Numbered from the stretch's first letter, positions 12,366-24,268 are shown. The stretch is 64,000 nucleotides of DNA from Xylaria sp. FL1777 (GCA_022578965.1 MU400576.1:62001-126000); one strand, 5' to 3'. Notes: generated by a model not told the origin, from the sequence alone. Translations and numbers: made by a program.

Positions 12366-14250
12366 TCAGCACAAAAATGTCAAGTAATTTTTCTAGCAAG
12401 AAAATACAAGGGATATATATATGTATTAGCTCCCTTGTGGATTTGAAGACTAACCTTCCAGCGTTTCGGCTCCGAGACAATCATGTCACTGTACATCTCG
12501 ATATGATCAAGTGTCGTCTTGAAGGGCTCTAGGTCTATTCTCAATACAAGCTGGGATACCATGATGTACAGTTCAGCCCAAGCAAGACTGGGAAGCAAAA
12601 TCATGTTAGTTTGAAAATAAACGAAGTTTAACGTGGTATGGGTACTTACTTAAGGCCTAGACAATTCCTCGTACCTCTCGAGAAAGGCACAAAGAAATTC
12701 TCTAGCTTATGGCGTTCTTCGATATCCCCTAGCCATCGTTCCGGGTTGAAACGCGATGGCTCGGGAAATATTTCCGGATTGTGGTGCATGTGAGATATCG
12801 ACATGCTAACAGGTGTGCTTGGTGGGATGGTCCAGTTCTTATACTGGATCGCTCGATCAGGTGCAGATCGAGCTGAACGCATTGTCGCACCGAACCCAAG
12901 ACGAAGAGATTCTTTCAATACAGCTGTTAAATACGGGAGTTGTTCTATCTCCTGTAAATTGACCGGCTGCCGAGGATCGGGCATAACGGTAAGAATCTCA
13001 GCTCGAAGTCGTGCCAACATGTCTGGGTCTGTAGTCAGGTACCAAATCGCCGTAGTTAGCGTCCAAGATATTGTGCCTGTTCCTGCGTTCAAGATAGTTT
13101 TGGCTTCAAACATTAAACGTTTTGGCGTTTTTTCTAATGGTCCCAGGTCTGGATCTGCAATGATTTCACGCATCACGGTGGGATGTTCCTTCGTCCTACA
13201 GGCACGTCAGTATATACCTTGCGCAATTTAGAGGCGGGCGGCTTTACTCATCAGGGTTTGTATGCAATAGCTGATTTGCGATGCTCAGGCAGGTGTCATC
13301 CCAGTCAAGAAGGACTTTGACTACATTGACACCAATCAGTAATTTTCTATGGTAGGCTAAAGTGGTAATTTAAGGGAATTGAGGAATTTCTTACTATTAG
13401 GATTCATAGCCAAAACTAGCCATCTAGGCAAACTATTGACTAGGATTCCTTCCATCAGCGGGAGCAGCGCCGACGTCTATGCGAGAACTTACAAATGGTA
13501 AGGAGAATTGGAAACGTCTTAACGAGATGTCCAAACTCTCCCAGACCTCGAAATGTTTTGCGAAGGTCACTAGTGAACCCTTTGCGATCGAGCAGTCCAA
13601 GATTTGAATCTATGGTGTACTCGGCGATAGTATCCTAGTGTCAAGTTGATTAGCTGCAAGAAGTATAGAGAGATTTAGGGCCATACCAGGGTGAAGTCCC
13701 CAAATGCACCTTCAAAATCAATCGGAGTTCCTGTATTACAAAAAGATTCAAGCTTTTCGCAAAGTTTGTTTGCATGGTCTTGGACAACATGTTGCAAGGC
13801 GGTAACTTTCTGCTTGGAAAAAAACCTGTTGAGCGCGTCACGACGCAGACGGTGGTGATCATGATCAAGTGTTCCAAAAGCTGAGAAACCAGGATCCATT
13901 GATCTAACCATATATGGAGGTTTTTCCCATTTGCCGTTGCCGGAGTATATCGAGTCAAAGAACGTTGGGTCATAAATGTGTAGTTCTTGGGGGTTAATTC
14001 GGATGATGGGACCATAATGCCGATGCATTTCTTCGATCCTGTGGACGTACTTCCCACGTTTAACAACATCGTAGTATCCCTCATAGAGAAATGTACCTGC
14101 TGCCAGTTTGGGACCAGGAAATTTCGCTAGAGGATGGAAGTAGAGTCGGTAGATGACTTTTACGATACGGAATACGAGCCATGCGCAAAAGAATGCGAGT
14201 AACACCGGACGAAGCGAGCGCTTGCCGTCATCGTCAGTTGAAGAAGACAT
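12366..14250 (-). CDS. Cytochrome P450-B (trichodiene-oxygenase-like)
   Basis: Exons 14250-13687, 13634-13493, 13439-13395, 13320-13248, 13195-12650, 12587-12455 and 12392-12366 give 509 residues. One N-terminal membrane span (about residues 15-35) is followed by FHPLAKFPGP, typical of Tri4/BOT-type terpene P450s. The K-helix is KESLR (E370, R373), followed by FNPERW. The heme loop is canonical, FSRGTRNCLG with C453. The I-helix reads A-G-T-G-T (312-316), so the acidic residue of the A/G-G-x-D/E-T motif is Gly. The last intron (GTTAGT donor, GCTAATAC branch, TTGCTAG acceptor) is inferred. If it is not spliced, the protein ends at 12380 with a longer, low-complexity tail. Likely a skeleton oxidase of the terpenoid pathway. 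Confidence 0.86.
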
Positions 14251-15359
14251 GGTAATTTAGAGCAGCACTAAATCTTGAATTGATGATTGAAATTGTAACT
14301 ATGACCTGGGGCGTAGCGCTAAGCGGATCTAACAGCCTGTGTTCCTGTTTATTATATTCGGGACTTGAAGGTATGTAACATCTATTACGACAGACCTTGC
14401 ATCTGCCACCGTGACATCTATGACAACCCAGCAGGTCTGAAGGAAGATAATGCAATGTGTGATAAAAAGAAAATCAAGCCTAGGGTAGTTAGGTAAAGCT
14501 GCATTAGCTGACACCTGTGGCGCAAGAAGTGTAAATGTGATAGTGACTGCTTGATCCTTCAATGCCGGCTCTTGCTACCCGAACTGACAAGGATTCGGTG
14601 AAGATGATGTATGAAGTGGCGTGAATGTTTGCCATACACTGGGGTGTTTTTTAAAACTGTAAAATGTAAGCAGGAAGATATCGGGGCTTAGTTGACTTCC
14701 GATCTATAACCAATGTAAGTAAGAGCTAATGCATCTAAATCTGACCTACAGACCAATTCGTTCATATTGCAGGTTAGGTCATAAACGGGTTTAGAGAAAT
14801 AACTAGATCCTTGTCATCAGCATTACTTTCGTGGATTGAACATGTCGTTACACGCGCTAAACGCGCTAAACACCTTGTACCATACCCAAATGCGTAGTTC
14901 GGCGAGACACCTGGACCGTCCTACTGTGGACTGAGATCTATAGAGGTTGTCTCTCGTGTTCAGAAGTGAAGCTATTCAGATTCGCTCCTCTAAGACATAT
15001 TAACGGACCCCGGAAGTTAGGAAAGGTGAACCAATTGTATATAGATTCAAGGACACCCACCAAGCCGGAGTGAGCCCGGAACGGAGGCATGGACATTGGC
15101 AGCCATAACAGATCATTATAAGCTGAATAGAGTCAAGTTCTCAGTACCAAACCCTTACAGCAGCCCTTGTTATACATGTAGAGTTTAGACTTTGTTGCGT
15201 ATTGCCTCTTATTCTATCTAACATACCCAAGTCATCGACAATCGAGTGTAAAGAGGAAAGTATAGACTCATGCTACCTCTCTAAAAATAAAAATGCGCTT
15301 AGTCACGCATGCACGTCCTAGTAGCCTTGAGTCTCTTCAAACAGGGTCCTTTCTGACAA
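14251..15359. other. Upstream region of P450-B
   Basis: About 1.1 kb between the P450-B start and the 3' end of the cyclase, both on the minus strand. It should contain the P450-B promoter. A direct repeat of the 9-mer acgcgctaa occurs near 14853-14870. No gene was seen. Confidence 0.5.
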
Positions 15360-17134
15360 TTAGACGCTTGGCTCTCGAGAGGGCAAGTTCAAGACACGTG
15401 TTGCCCGGACCTGGGCACCTTCATCCTTCAAATATCTACCACTCTTGTAACTGTACCCAGAAACTTCAGTATTGCTGCATCTATTGTTGAAAATTCCGAC
15501 TCACCTCCAGTAGAGATTACCAAGAGCAATATTGCGGCAGCCGTCAACATACTTAAGCACTTCTCTATCAACATCTTCTCCCCAGATGGGCATCTCTGCT
15601 AATGCACGATACCATCGTCGATAGCAATCGTCGAGCATGTCCTCAATTTTATCCACAGCTTGTTGCTCAGATAGACCCTGTTTCTTTAGAAGAATGATGA
15701 GGTTATGATCAACACCGTACTCCTGAGCCCTTATCAGTTAAATTCGAAAGGAGAATTAGTTGAAGAGCACTCACAATATCCTTTCTCAATGATAGAACAT
15801 CATTTACCCTTTCATTTATTAGTACTTCTCTGCTAGAAGCGATGACACTTACAAGTAGACGAGGTCTGCTGAAATCTTTTCGCATTCGACAATAGACGGG
15901 TGATCTAGAACTGATTGGGAGATCTTGATATCACAGGCATACCTGTAAAGATAATCAGTATTGTTTCAGCCAGAATATACATCAGTGGGCATACTCCACA
16001 AGGGAGCAAGAGGGCATTGCTCCAATTGACTGCCTTCGAAAGTCGATGTACTCATCGATAGTTAGCTTTCTCTGTGTTCTCTGAATCTCGACTTGGCGAA
16101 GGAGGCCCGTAAAATAGTCGATGTGGTTCTTAATCCATCTTTGTTGCTGTTCTATGGACATCTTAATTAGCAATTGATATTCTATATAAGATGATATGAT
16201 GTTAATATTACTCAACGAGCAATCGACTCACCTGGTCCAGCTCGCTAGATAATAAGGATTTTATCAGCTTTCCTTCATCTTGACGGAGCAGGTTCCGCAT
16301 ACCTGTTGCAACCTTTTCCATGTAGTCTGGAACACATATCGGATGGGGTTCGTTTCCTTTGAAATAGGTGGATGATCAACGCTCATGATCGCTATAGTGG
16401 CGTCAATTTCCTCTTGCGCCAGGACGGAATCATCTGAGAGGTGGCCCTCATCGAATTCTATTAATATATTGTCGGTGACAGTCTTTGTCTATGTTCAAGG
16501 CGACGGCTTCTACTTACGATCATCAAATGCAAAAACCTACGTTTCTTACTATTAGTAGGTTAATACAATAGTTCGTAATCCAGTTACCCACCCAGTGATG
16601 CCAGTCTACCATCATTCGGTACGCCTCTTCGTCAGCATGGGGCGCCCATATCGCATTCATATAGGCGAAATCTGCTTTGGCGTTACGCTTCGCCATCTCT
16701 GCATCTAGTTTGTAGACCCTTATGGTATCCGTTAGCTACTTTGTTGGATAAGTTAAAAGAAGTATAGCTCACGTTGCAGCCCAGGCATCAGCCTCAGGCT
16801 TTATCTTTTCGTAGTGAGGATTTATCAGCGGCTCCACGGACATGATGGATGAAAACATATCAGGGATATTGACAGAAGAGAGCTTGGCAGGAGACTGGTC
16901 CTCGCTAGCAGCGGCATCAGTTGCCGACCCTGAAGAAATGCTTCCAATAGAGAATGTCTCTGATAATCCAGCCTCTGAGGAGCTGGATCTCACTGAATGA
17001 ATCTTTGCTGGCGGCATTTCTACTGCATCCATCTCGGTATAGTCTCTCTTGCGTTCTGTGTTAGGGGAATTTGTTTCAAAATGGGCCTTATTCAAGCCCA
17101 GCTTCGGGGTCTCGCTAGAGATTAAAAAAGACAT
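15360..17134 (-). CDS. BOT2-like class I sesquiterpene cyclase
   Basis: Ten exons: 17134-16773, 16718-16592, 16536-16518, 16457-16303, 16244-16232, 16151-15995, 15942-15853, 15808-15775, 15722-15505 and 15450-15360, giving 421 residues. The metal-binding motif is FAFDDQFDEGHL (D168, D169, D172). The NSE-type motif is NDVLSLRKD (N310, S314, D318), and the Arg-Tyr pair in SGRY is R397/Y398. All are intact. The C-terminal 330 residues align by eye with the presilphiperfolanol synthase clade (botrydial BOT2 type). About 85 N-terminal residues are Ser-rich and probably disordered. Expected reaction: ionisation and cyclisation of farnesyl diphosphate to a polycyclic sesquiterpene, in the cytosol. 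The product cannot be read from sequence; related enzymes start from caryophyllenyl-type cations. This is the anchor gene of the cluster. Unusual: 19-nt and 13-nt exons. Confidence 0.92.
16232..16244 (-). other. 13-nt micro-exon of the sesquiterpene cyclase
   Basis: Exon CGAGCTGGACCAG encodes R-A-G-P plus the first base of E226. It joins ...RLQQ upstream to EQQQRW downstream, restoring the family's helix-loop sequence. It is flanked by a 58-bp intron (GTATGC, GCTGATAA, CTAG) and an 80-bp intron (GTGAGT ... CCATAG). Skipping it would shift the frame. Confidence 0.75.
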
Positions 17135-18976
17135 TTTCGATTGTGTTATGTATAAAAATGGAGAATTGAACTGGTATTGATACCGAGGAATAAGAACTGG
17201 AAAAAATGATATGCCACATATATGAGCAAAAGGACAAAGGCTGATCACCGGATTTAAAAATCACAATAAGACTCAAGAAGTCCAAACCAAAAAAAGACTT
17301 TATATAACACACCCTCAAGTTCTCTCCATAAATGCAGGTTAAAAGAATAATGTCCACTACACACAGATACAACTAACAATCACCATAAGGCATACCAATA
17401 TAATGATCAGCACGGCTCCTCAAACCATACACACTGTTTCCAACCATCAGCCCCTAGATTGCTTGCGCTTTTAATGGACCCTAGACAACCCATGTGTACA
17501 TGGTACCATGACAGTTCTTTCTCAATCCCTGCGTGATGTATACTAAGTAGCTACATGGGGACATGTCTATCCCTGCCGAGTATGTGGAACGTTGGAAAAT
17601 TTGATAACGAAGACGTAGAAGTATTGCAACCTTGAAATATGGATCCAGTGTGTACATATGCATACAAATCCAAAGGAGCAAGTGATAGCAAGCATATCTT
17701 TAACTAAACCACTCACTCCGGAGCCCAGGATCCTTGTGTTAACTCCTGCTTTTCTAGATCGAACCTAGCTTCACGGGGGAAAGCCGGCGGTTACACAGGC
17801 CTATCAGTCACCGCTAGAACAAAAATGCAGGAAAGAGGTGTTATCGTATAGCAGGCCACTTACATTGGCCATGAAAACTCCCTACGTTGGCCGGTCTAGC
17901 CAAGATTAGGTCCAGTTACAGCTAATCTAGTATGGTTAACTGTACGCCAAGTACTACCATAAGTACACAAGAATTTTTTGTAGCCGAGAAATAATGCTGT
18001 TTACGTAGAAGTACTTATATATTGCATGTGCAGCCTTCAATTTATTCATGCTCTGTTCTTATAGTAGAGGTCACTGGGGTCACAAGTGAGAAACTTTGAA
18101 TACAAGGACATGGTTAATGTATAGTTTTCTTGTGGCCAATGTAGGTAAGCTGGAGTATTCACGTGAAAATGTTCTATTACGCGGACTATAAGACTAGAAG
18201 CCGCATCTGGTAGCGTAAATCGGCGATGTTTGAAATACACGATGGAGAAAGTGACGATTATCGGCTTACCTGCATGGTCAGGATTACGCCAAGTAAGGAT
18301 GTAGCTTGAGATACCGATTCTCTAAACCTGGGGCTGTGAGGTTCTCCAGACAACCCTTCCAGGGGTAAGCGACAGATGGGGAACACTTTTCGTAACGTAA
18401 GCAGAATTTACGACTACTCTCAAAATATCAACAGGATGCGACCCTACTTTTGTACACGCTACCTTGCTTTCGACGCCATGTACCGAGTAAGATTAAGGAA
18501 TCACGCGGATTTAGTTCCCGAGCACAACTTTCTTGTTTGAGGAAAGAGGGCCTTTGGGTTTAAACTTATATTTTAGCCTAGATGAATGAGTATACCACTG
18601 TTGGCTTAGGTTACTAAAAGACATCATAAAAGATAGCTGCTAAGATAGCATGCCAATCCTGCGTCCCGCCTGCAGGACTGTGTTCTAGGCAGATCGAACT
18701 GGAAGGCAACCTTGTTCTGGAGAATGTAACCACTATCTAGGTGATGATGCGTGAATTATGCAAGCTCGCTTGGCCGACCTAGCTTGAGAGGAATCTGTGG
18801 GACGTTAAACGGTGTGGATCTGATTAAGTGAGGCCATAATGTGTCAGATCATTCGGTCTACCTGTACAACGTTCAAGACATTATTACTAGAATAGACCCC
18901 CTTTAACGGAGCCGTCTTCAAATTATTCTAGAGACACTACGGCCACCATTTTCTATCTCATAACACATCCGCCATC
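17135..18976. promoter_or_regulatory. Divergent region between cyclase and P450-C
   Basis: About 1.8 kb between two divergently transcribed cluster genes. On the minus strand a TATATAAAG box lies at 17298-17306, about 165 bases before the cyclase start codon. The P450-C start sits in a good context (ccatcATGG). No additional gene was recognised. Confidence 0.55.
17298..17306 (-). promoter_or_regulatory. TATA box of the sesquiterpene cyclase gene
   Basis: TATATAAAG on the coding strand, about 165 bases upstream of the cyclase ATG and followed by a T-rich stretch. Position and sequence fit a fungal core promoter; not experimentally supported here. Confidence 0.5.
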
Positions 18977-20994
18977 ATGGATACACTCAAGGAACAAGTA
19001 ACTCACATGAGCCATCTGGCGCTCAGCAGTCTCTCACACAGCCTTGGGCTTGTGGCCGGAGCTATTATCTTTTATATCTTAGCAGTTACTATTCAACGAG
19101 CATATTTCCATCCACTGAGCCACATACCTGGACCATGGCTGGCGAAAGTCAGTTACTGGGCAGAATTCTATCATGACTGCATTGCAGAGGGCTATGTCAA
19201 AGTCTATCCAAAGCTTCATGCTAAATACGGTATGTTTGCACGCAAAGGTACTCCTTTTATACGTGAAATTGAGTCTTGCTATAGGACCAATCGTTCGCGT
19301 CACTCCAACTCGAGTTCACATTAACGACCCTGAGTACTTTCACGAGTAAGTAAAGGAGCCAGTTTGAGAAGCTTCCACTCACTTGCGCACAGGATATACA
19401 GCATCAGTGGTGCAAGCAAATACTTGAAAGACCCGGAATTCTTCGCAACCAGTGGTGGAATCAAGCACTCTGTGATTATGCTCACCGACCCCGAGGTGCA
19501 CAGAGTAAGGCGCAAGACCATCCAGTACCTCTTTTCACCAAAGGGCATGGAAGAACTATCGCCCCGAGTTGAAGAAGTCGTCAAAAAAGGTCTTGAGAAG
19601 CTCCGGATATCGTTCGAGGAGAAACAGCCTGTAGACATGAACCGTATTTTCAAGGGAGTGACGGTAAGCAACTTCAACAGCCGAGTCGCTTATTAGCATC
19701 TAATTACTCCCTATCTTAGGTCGATACTATTATGCGCCTCATGTTCGACAAGGCGTTTGGACTGATTGATTCACCTGAAGAAGAACCAGATTTCGTGAAG
19801 ACTATGCGCATGTTTGCCGAGAACTTCCCATGGCAAAAGCACTTCCCAATTTTAAATACTATTTCAGTGATAATCCCTCAGTCATGGGCCGATTATTTAG
19901 TTCCAGGTTATGCTCGATTCCGCCAGGTTAGTAGCAGCTCATAATATGTGAAATAGACATGTGACCGATGACTAACATCATCGGGGGTTAGCAATGTTCT
20001 AAGTGGCTTGACGAGGTGAGCGAAAGACACAAGCAAGGCGTGTTCACTGCCGAGGACGGTCGCGCCACTATCTTTGACCTTTTCCTCAAGCCCAACCCCG
20101 AAAAAGGACAATTGGAACTGGGCAAGGACGTCTTAATTGATGAAGCATTTGCATTTTGCTTTGCTGGTCTGTTTCTTCCCTTGCTCCCCTTTATCTTTAG
20201 AGGGTACTTTCGGAACTGATGTACTAGCAACAGGCACCGATACGACAAGCTACGCCTTGAGTATGGGGTCATACTACCTCATGTCTAACCCCTCTAAGCT
20301 TGAGAAGATGCGGGCCGAACTTAGTACTGTGCCGACAAATGAGGATGGTCTACTGCAGTACAAGGATATCCGAAACCTGCCCTATTTGGTGAGTCAAATA
20401 TATTATTAACCCCCCTTGTCTGATGAATTTCTATCTCACCCTGCCACAGTCAGCCACCATCAAGGAAATTTTACGACTTGCATGCCCTGTTCCCGGTATC
20501 ACTCCCCGTGTAGTGCCGGAAGAGGGGATGACCGTTGCAGGCTACTATCTGCCAAAAGGAGTCTGTTACACCCCAGCCAATTGATGCATGAACCACGGGT
20601 TTGCTGATTAATCCTAGACGATCATATCACTTTCTATGCGCATGGTCCATTTCAACGAGACCGTGTATGAAAAGCCGTATGAGTTTATTCCCGAGCGATG
20701 GCTCGGCGAGTCGGGCAAGGAATTGGATAAGTGGTTTGTGACCTTTAGCAAAGGACCACGAATGTGTCTTGGCTTGAAGTAAGTCTTCCGTTTACGGCAT
20801 ATTTGGTGGAACGATGTGCTGACGGATATTGCAGCATGACTTATCTTGAGACGTACCTCTGCTTCGCCAACTTCTTCAATAAGTTTAACTTTGAGCTATA
20901 TAAGACTGATGAGAACACGGCGATGTGGATTGACATGGTAGCCGCTGCCAAGTCAAGAGAGAACATCAAGGCCATGGTCACCGGCCCCAGGTAA
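18977..20994 (+). CDS. Cytochrome P450-C (terpenoid-cluster oxygenase)
   Basis: Nine exons: 18977-19229, 19285-19345, 19393-19663, 19720-19926, 19992-20166, 20234-20388, 20450-20560, 20618-20778 and 20835-20994, giving 517 residues. A membrane span at about residues 25-45 is followed by FHPLSHIPGP. The I-helix is FAGTDTTS (canonical, D325). The K-helix is KEILR (E380, R383), with FIPERW after it and the heme loop FSKGPRMCLG with C461. All catalytic motifs are intact. It is divergent from the cyclase. Introns 5 and 7 both use GTCTGT donors; the protein joins there (FAG-TDTTS and LPKG-TIIS) match P450 consensus, which supports the unusual donors. Substrate unknown; expected at the ER, oxidising the cyclase product. 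Confidence 0.9.
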
Positions 20995-23235
20995 TTTGAA
21001 GTCCCGCCAACCAAAAGTGTCCTCAGGACGTGGAGAAGACGGATCCCAGCGCATGTTACAAATGACAAAGTCCCTGTCTAAGGCTATACGTCAGAATGTA
21101 TGCCCCATTTAGATCTATTTTAGAATTTGCATAGTATTAAAGCAAATGAAGAATGTGTTAAATGCGCTTAGCTGCAACAGCTACTCGGGCAATTCGTATA
21201 TCCATGTCGCAACACGTGTTTTCCATGACGTGACGAATTCTTCATGCGGCCGCACATTCTCGCCGGTTTCCCGTTCCGGTGTCAGCCCGGCATATACGAT
21301 GACTACTCGGCCGCCTTTCCGTATTATCCATGACCTGAGTAGCGGGTGCAGCATGCCCCATCGTTTCCCATGCGGCTCCAGGGGCGGGATACTCTCCGCC
21401 TCCGCAGCAATGTCCAGCTTTAGTTGCGTTTAACACTGTGGCTGACTGTGTACGAGCAGCTACTTATGGTGGAGCCAGAAGAGGAGGAATGGGTATGTGT
21501 ATACGACGTGCATTGAGCATACGCAGTATCGGCTCCGATTGCACCCTGATTGATGATCATGCAGGTCGGGATTACTGGAGTCCCAGTTCTAGACCGGGGA
21601 TCCTAACATGACCCTTTGCCATATAAGGGTGCTGCATGCAGTAGTCGGTTCTGGTATCCTATAAAGAGCACTTCAAAAGCGAGACATTCGAGCGGTTAGA
21701 TAAGCCGTCTTCATCCCCAGCTTTACACATGTAAGGTTGCGGCACAGTATTACAGTAAGTGCAGGCTTCGGAATCATTTCTGCTAGCTTGGCCCTCAAGT
21801 CTGACACAGTATTGGTATGATAAGTGAGTAAAATTCAACCGTAATTAGCTCCTATGATTAAGAGTGCTAAAACTCCAAGTCTAACAGTTGCCAGAGAATC
21901 TCGAGTAGGGTCTACGGCTCCTATACGAACACCTAGCGCCGCGTTTCCAGTTAGCATTGGATACCTAGATCCTTTTGATAAGATCCTTTTGACGCAAGAC
22001 AGTAGTTATTTATACAGTCAAATAGGTACAACACCTTGCTTAGGGAAAGCGTATTTCGAGGACCACTGACTTATAAACAGTGTATGTACTGTAAAATGAC
22101 TGTCACTATACATGGGTATCTCTCCACTACCGACCCTTGGCAGATCTATACTACAGGGGTAATTCATGGGGCTCATGCAATGGGGACTACGTCAGGGACC
22201 TGGCCAAATGTCAATATCTCTGTAGCGCGGGCCGAGTCTGGCCGAGCACAGATGCAATGCCTTGTCTAATCTATACGTAGTAAGGTTCTAAGAGTACGGT
22301 ACTAGGATATAGCTATGCGTTAACCGTGCCCTTGTCCATCTTCTCCACAAGGCTGACTCTCTTTGCTGCATTGTCTTTCTTAGAACTTAGCTGAGGAGGC
22401 TTCGATTCTCGTTTATTTTCGTCTCTTACTAGCCTAACTAACACTCAACTGCCTTCAAAGGATCGTTCTATTCTCATTAGCGCTATCCTTATTGGCTATT
22501 AGCCTTGACGAACTTTATACGTAGCGCACCGCAGCCACCGTATCCGTCGTCGACAACAAGAGTATTACGTCTCCGAACTTTAGTAGACTGGCGGACACAG
22601 CGGCATCAATTAGTTACGGGAACTACTTACGAGAACTACCTAACCTTCCCTTTTCGGGAATTTTATCCGCCGCCCCAATAGAGAACCACCGGATCCTTAT
22701 CGTGGGGATGCTTACCCCCTCTTCTCATAATAAGCGTGAATCCCAGTAGAGCCACGAAACACAGGAGGGAATATTACTATTAGGTTGCAGGAGAACCGAG
22801 CGTCTGCACGATCGTCGCTGCCTTAATTAAACCTGCCGGTGAGATCATGGTCAGCACTAGGAAGTGTGATAGAGGATCCACGAAGGATCATTTCTCGCAA
22901 GACCCTGACTTGTGAATATGCAACTACAATGACATGTCATGCTGAAAACAAAGAAAGGACGCATTACCACCTCAGAACTTTCGCTCCATTCCTGATCATC
23001 CCCGTCCTAACACGCAGGATGTTTAAGCAGCCGGAGAATCCGGCATCGCTCCCACGCGATCTTATAGCTGTGTATGACAATGGCGCAGAGCGGCAAGGTT
23101 TTCAGCTCAAAGATTCCAGGCTTCTGGACAAAAGCCCAGTAATTCGTCTAATCCTATCAATTGAATCTAAAGTGCTTGCAATCATTATCTATCAATCTTT
23201 CGTAATCACCAACTGTACGCGGCTTTTCCTTCAAG
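20995..23235. other. 2.2-kb spacer inside the cluster
   Basis: Between P450-C and the dioxygenase. Only short frames (under about 165 codons, none with recognisable domains). Base composition changes along it, with a more GC-rich patch at 21240-21430 and around 22500-22700, suggesting old inserted or decayed sequence, but I could not identify an element. Confidence 0.5.
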
Positions 23236-24268
23236 ATGAATGGTACCACAGACGCGACCAAAATCGATCAGTATGCCGATGCAAAAGCTCACTTCGAGGA
23301 GCACGGCTGGGCTGTGGTCCCATCCATTCTCTCTAAGGAGAAGGCAGCTGTTATCCTCAAGAAACTATGGGAGGTAGCTGTAATTCAAGAAACACGGGGT
23401 TATACTCAGTTCAACCCCTTTATGGACCCGAACGTGAGCAATGTTCGAATATGGTACCAGCCAGAGATTCACAATATCTTTGCCGAACTGAGCTTCCAGT
23501 AGGTCGATTGTGATCTTCTATGTCACTGGTGTCTTCTTCCTCAAGCAGGCAAATCCCCTTTAACCAATGTTCCATCTTGACATACACTACGTTCTCCATG
23601 TTCTAATCAGTTTATTCCACGCAGCCCGGCAGCTCTTGAATTGATCGAGGCAGCGCTCGGTCATCGGCCCATCCTTTCTAACTTTAACACTAACATCGCG
23701 CGTCCTGGGTCTGAGTCGATGGCTCTTCATTCTGATCAAAGTCTTACGTATCCAGGCCCGTGGAATCACACATGGGTTGTAAACGCAATATGGTGAGTTT
23801 ATGAAAGTAACAGCTACTATAGCTTAGGCCTCCACTAATGCAACCCTTGGTAGGTGCCTGACCGACGTAAGGGGTGAAAACGGCGCGACAATGTATTTGC
23901 CGGGTTCTCATAAATTTACCACTCGACAAGAAGTCCCTCCGAATGCTCCAGATTTACTGGTACCATTTAATGCCAAAGCTGGTGATCTCATTTTGATGAG
24001 CGGGGCTCTCTGGCATACTTCAGGCGTAAATCGCACGAAGGATGAAGACCGCGCAATGCTATTCGGGTACTACACCTCGCCTCATTTGAGAACCCAGGTA
24101 AACTGGACTGCGAAGATAGCTAGGAACATCCAAGATCTCATGACACCTGAGCAGCGAAGGCTCCTATGTCTAGATGATATGGTTGACCTATCAGCCGAAG
24201 GTGATTTTAGATACCTGAAGAAGCAGTATCCAGACTTAGTGAAGGCGAAGGAAGTCAGCACAGCATAA
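23236..24268 (+). CDS. Phytanoyl-CoA hydroxylase-type (PhyH) dioxygenase
   Basis: Three exons, 23236-23498, 23625-23792 and 23854-24268, giving 281 residues, normal for the family. The Fe(II) facial triad is visible: H123-x-D125 in MALHSDQ and H198 in GALWHTSG. R204 downstream is the expected 2-oxoglutarate-binding Arg. The sequence SHKFTTRQE matches the PhyH core turn. Soluble, with no signal peptide. Such enzymes in fungal terpenoid clusters do hydroxylation, desaturation, epoxidation or skeletal rearrangement. Here it is the last gene in line and is 2.2 kb from P450-C, so membership is likely but not proven. The 126-bp first intron (GTAGGT donor) is longer than the others and the acceptor choice is the only uncertainty. 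Confidence 0.88.

Noticed and set aside
22839..23336. 165-codon plus-strand frame before the dioxygenase
   Set aside because: Overlaps the dioxygenase start in another frame and has no recognisable sequence; the PhyH frame is clearly the coding one.
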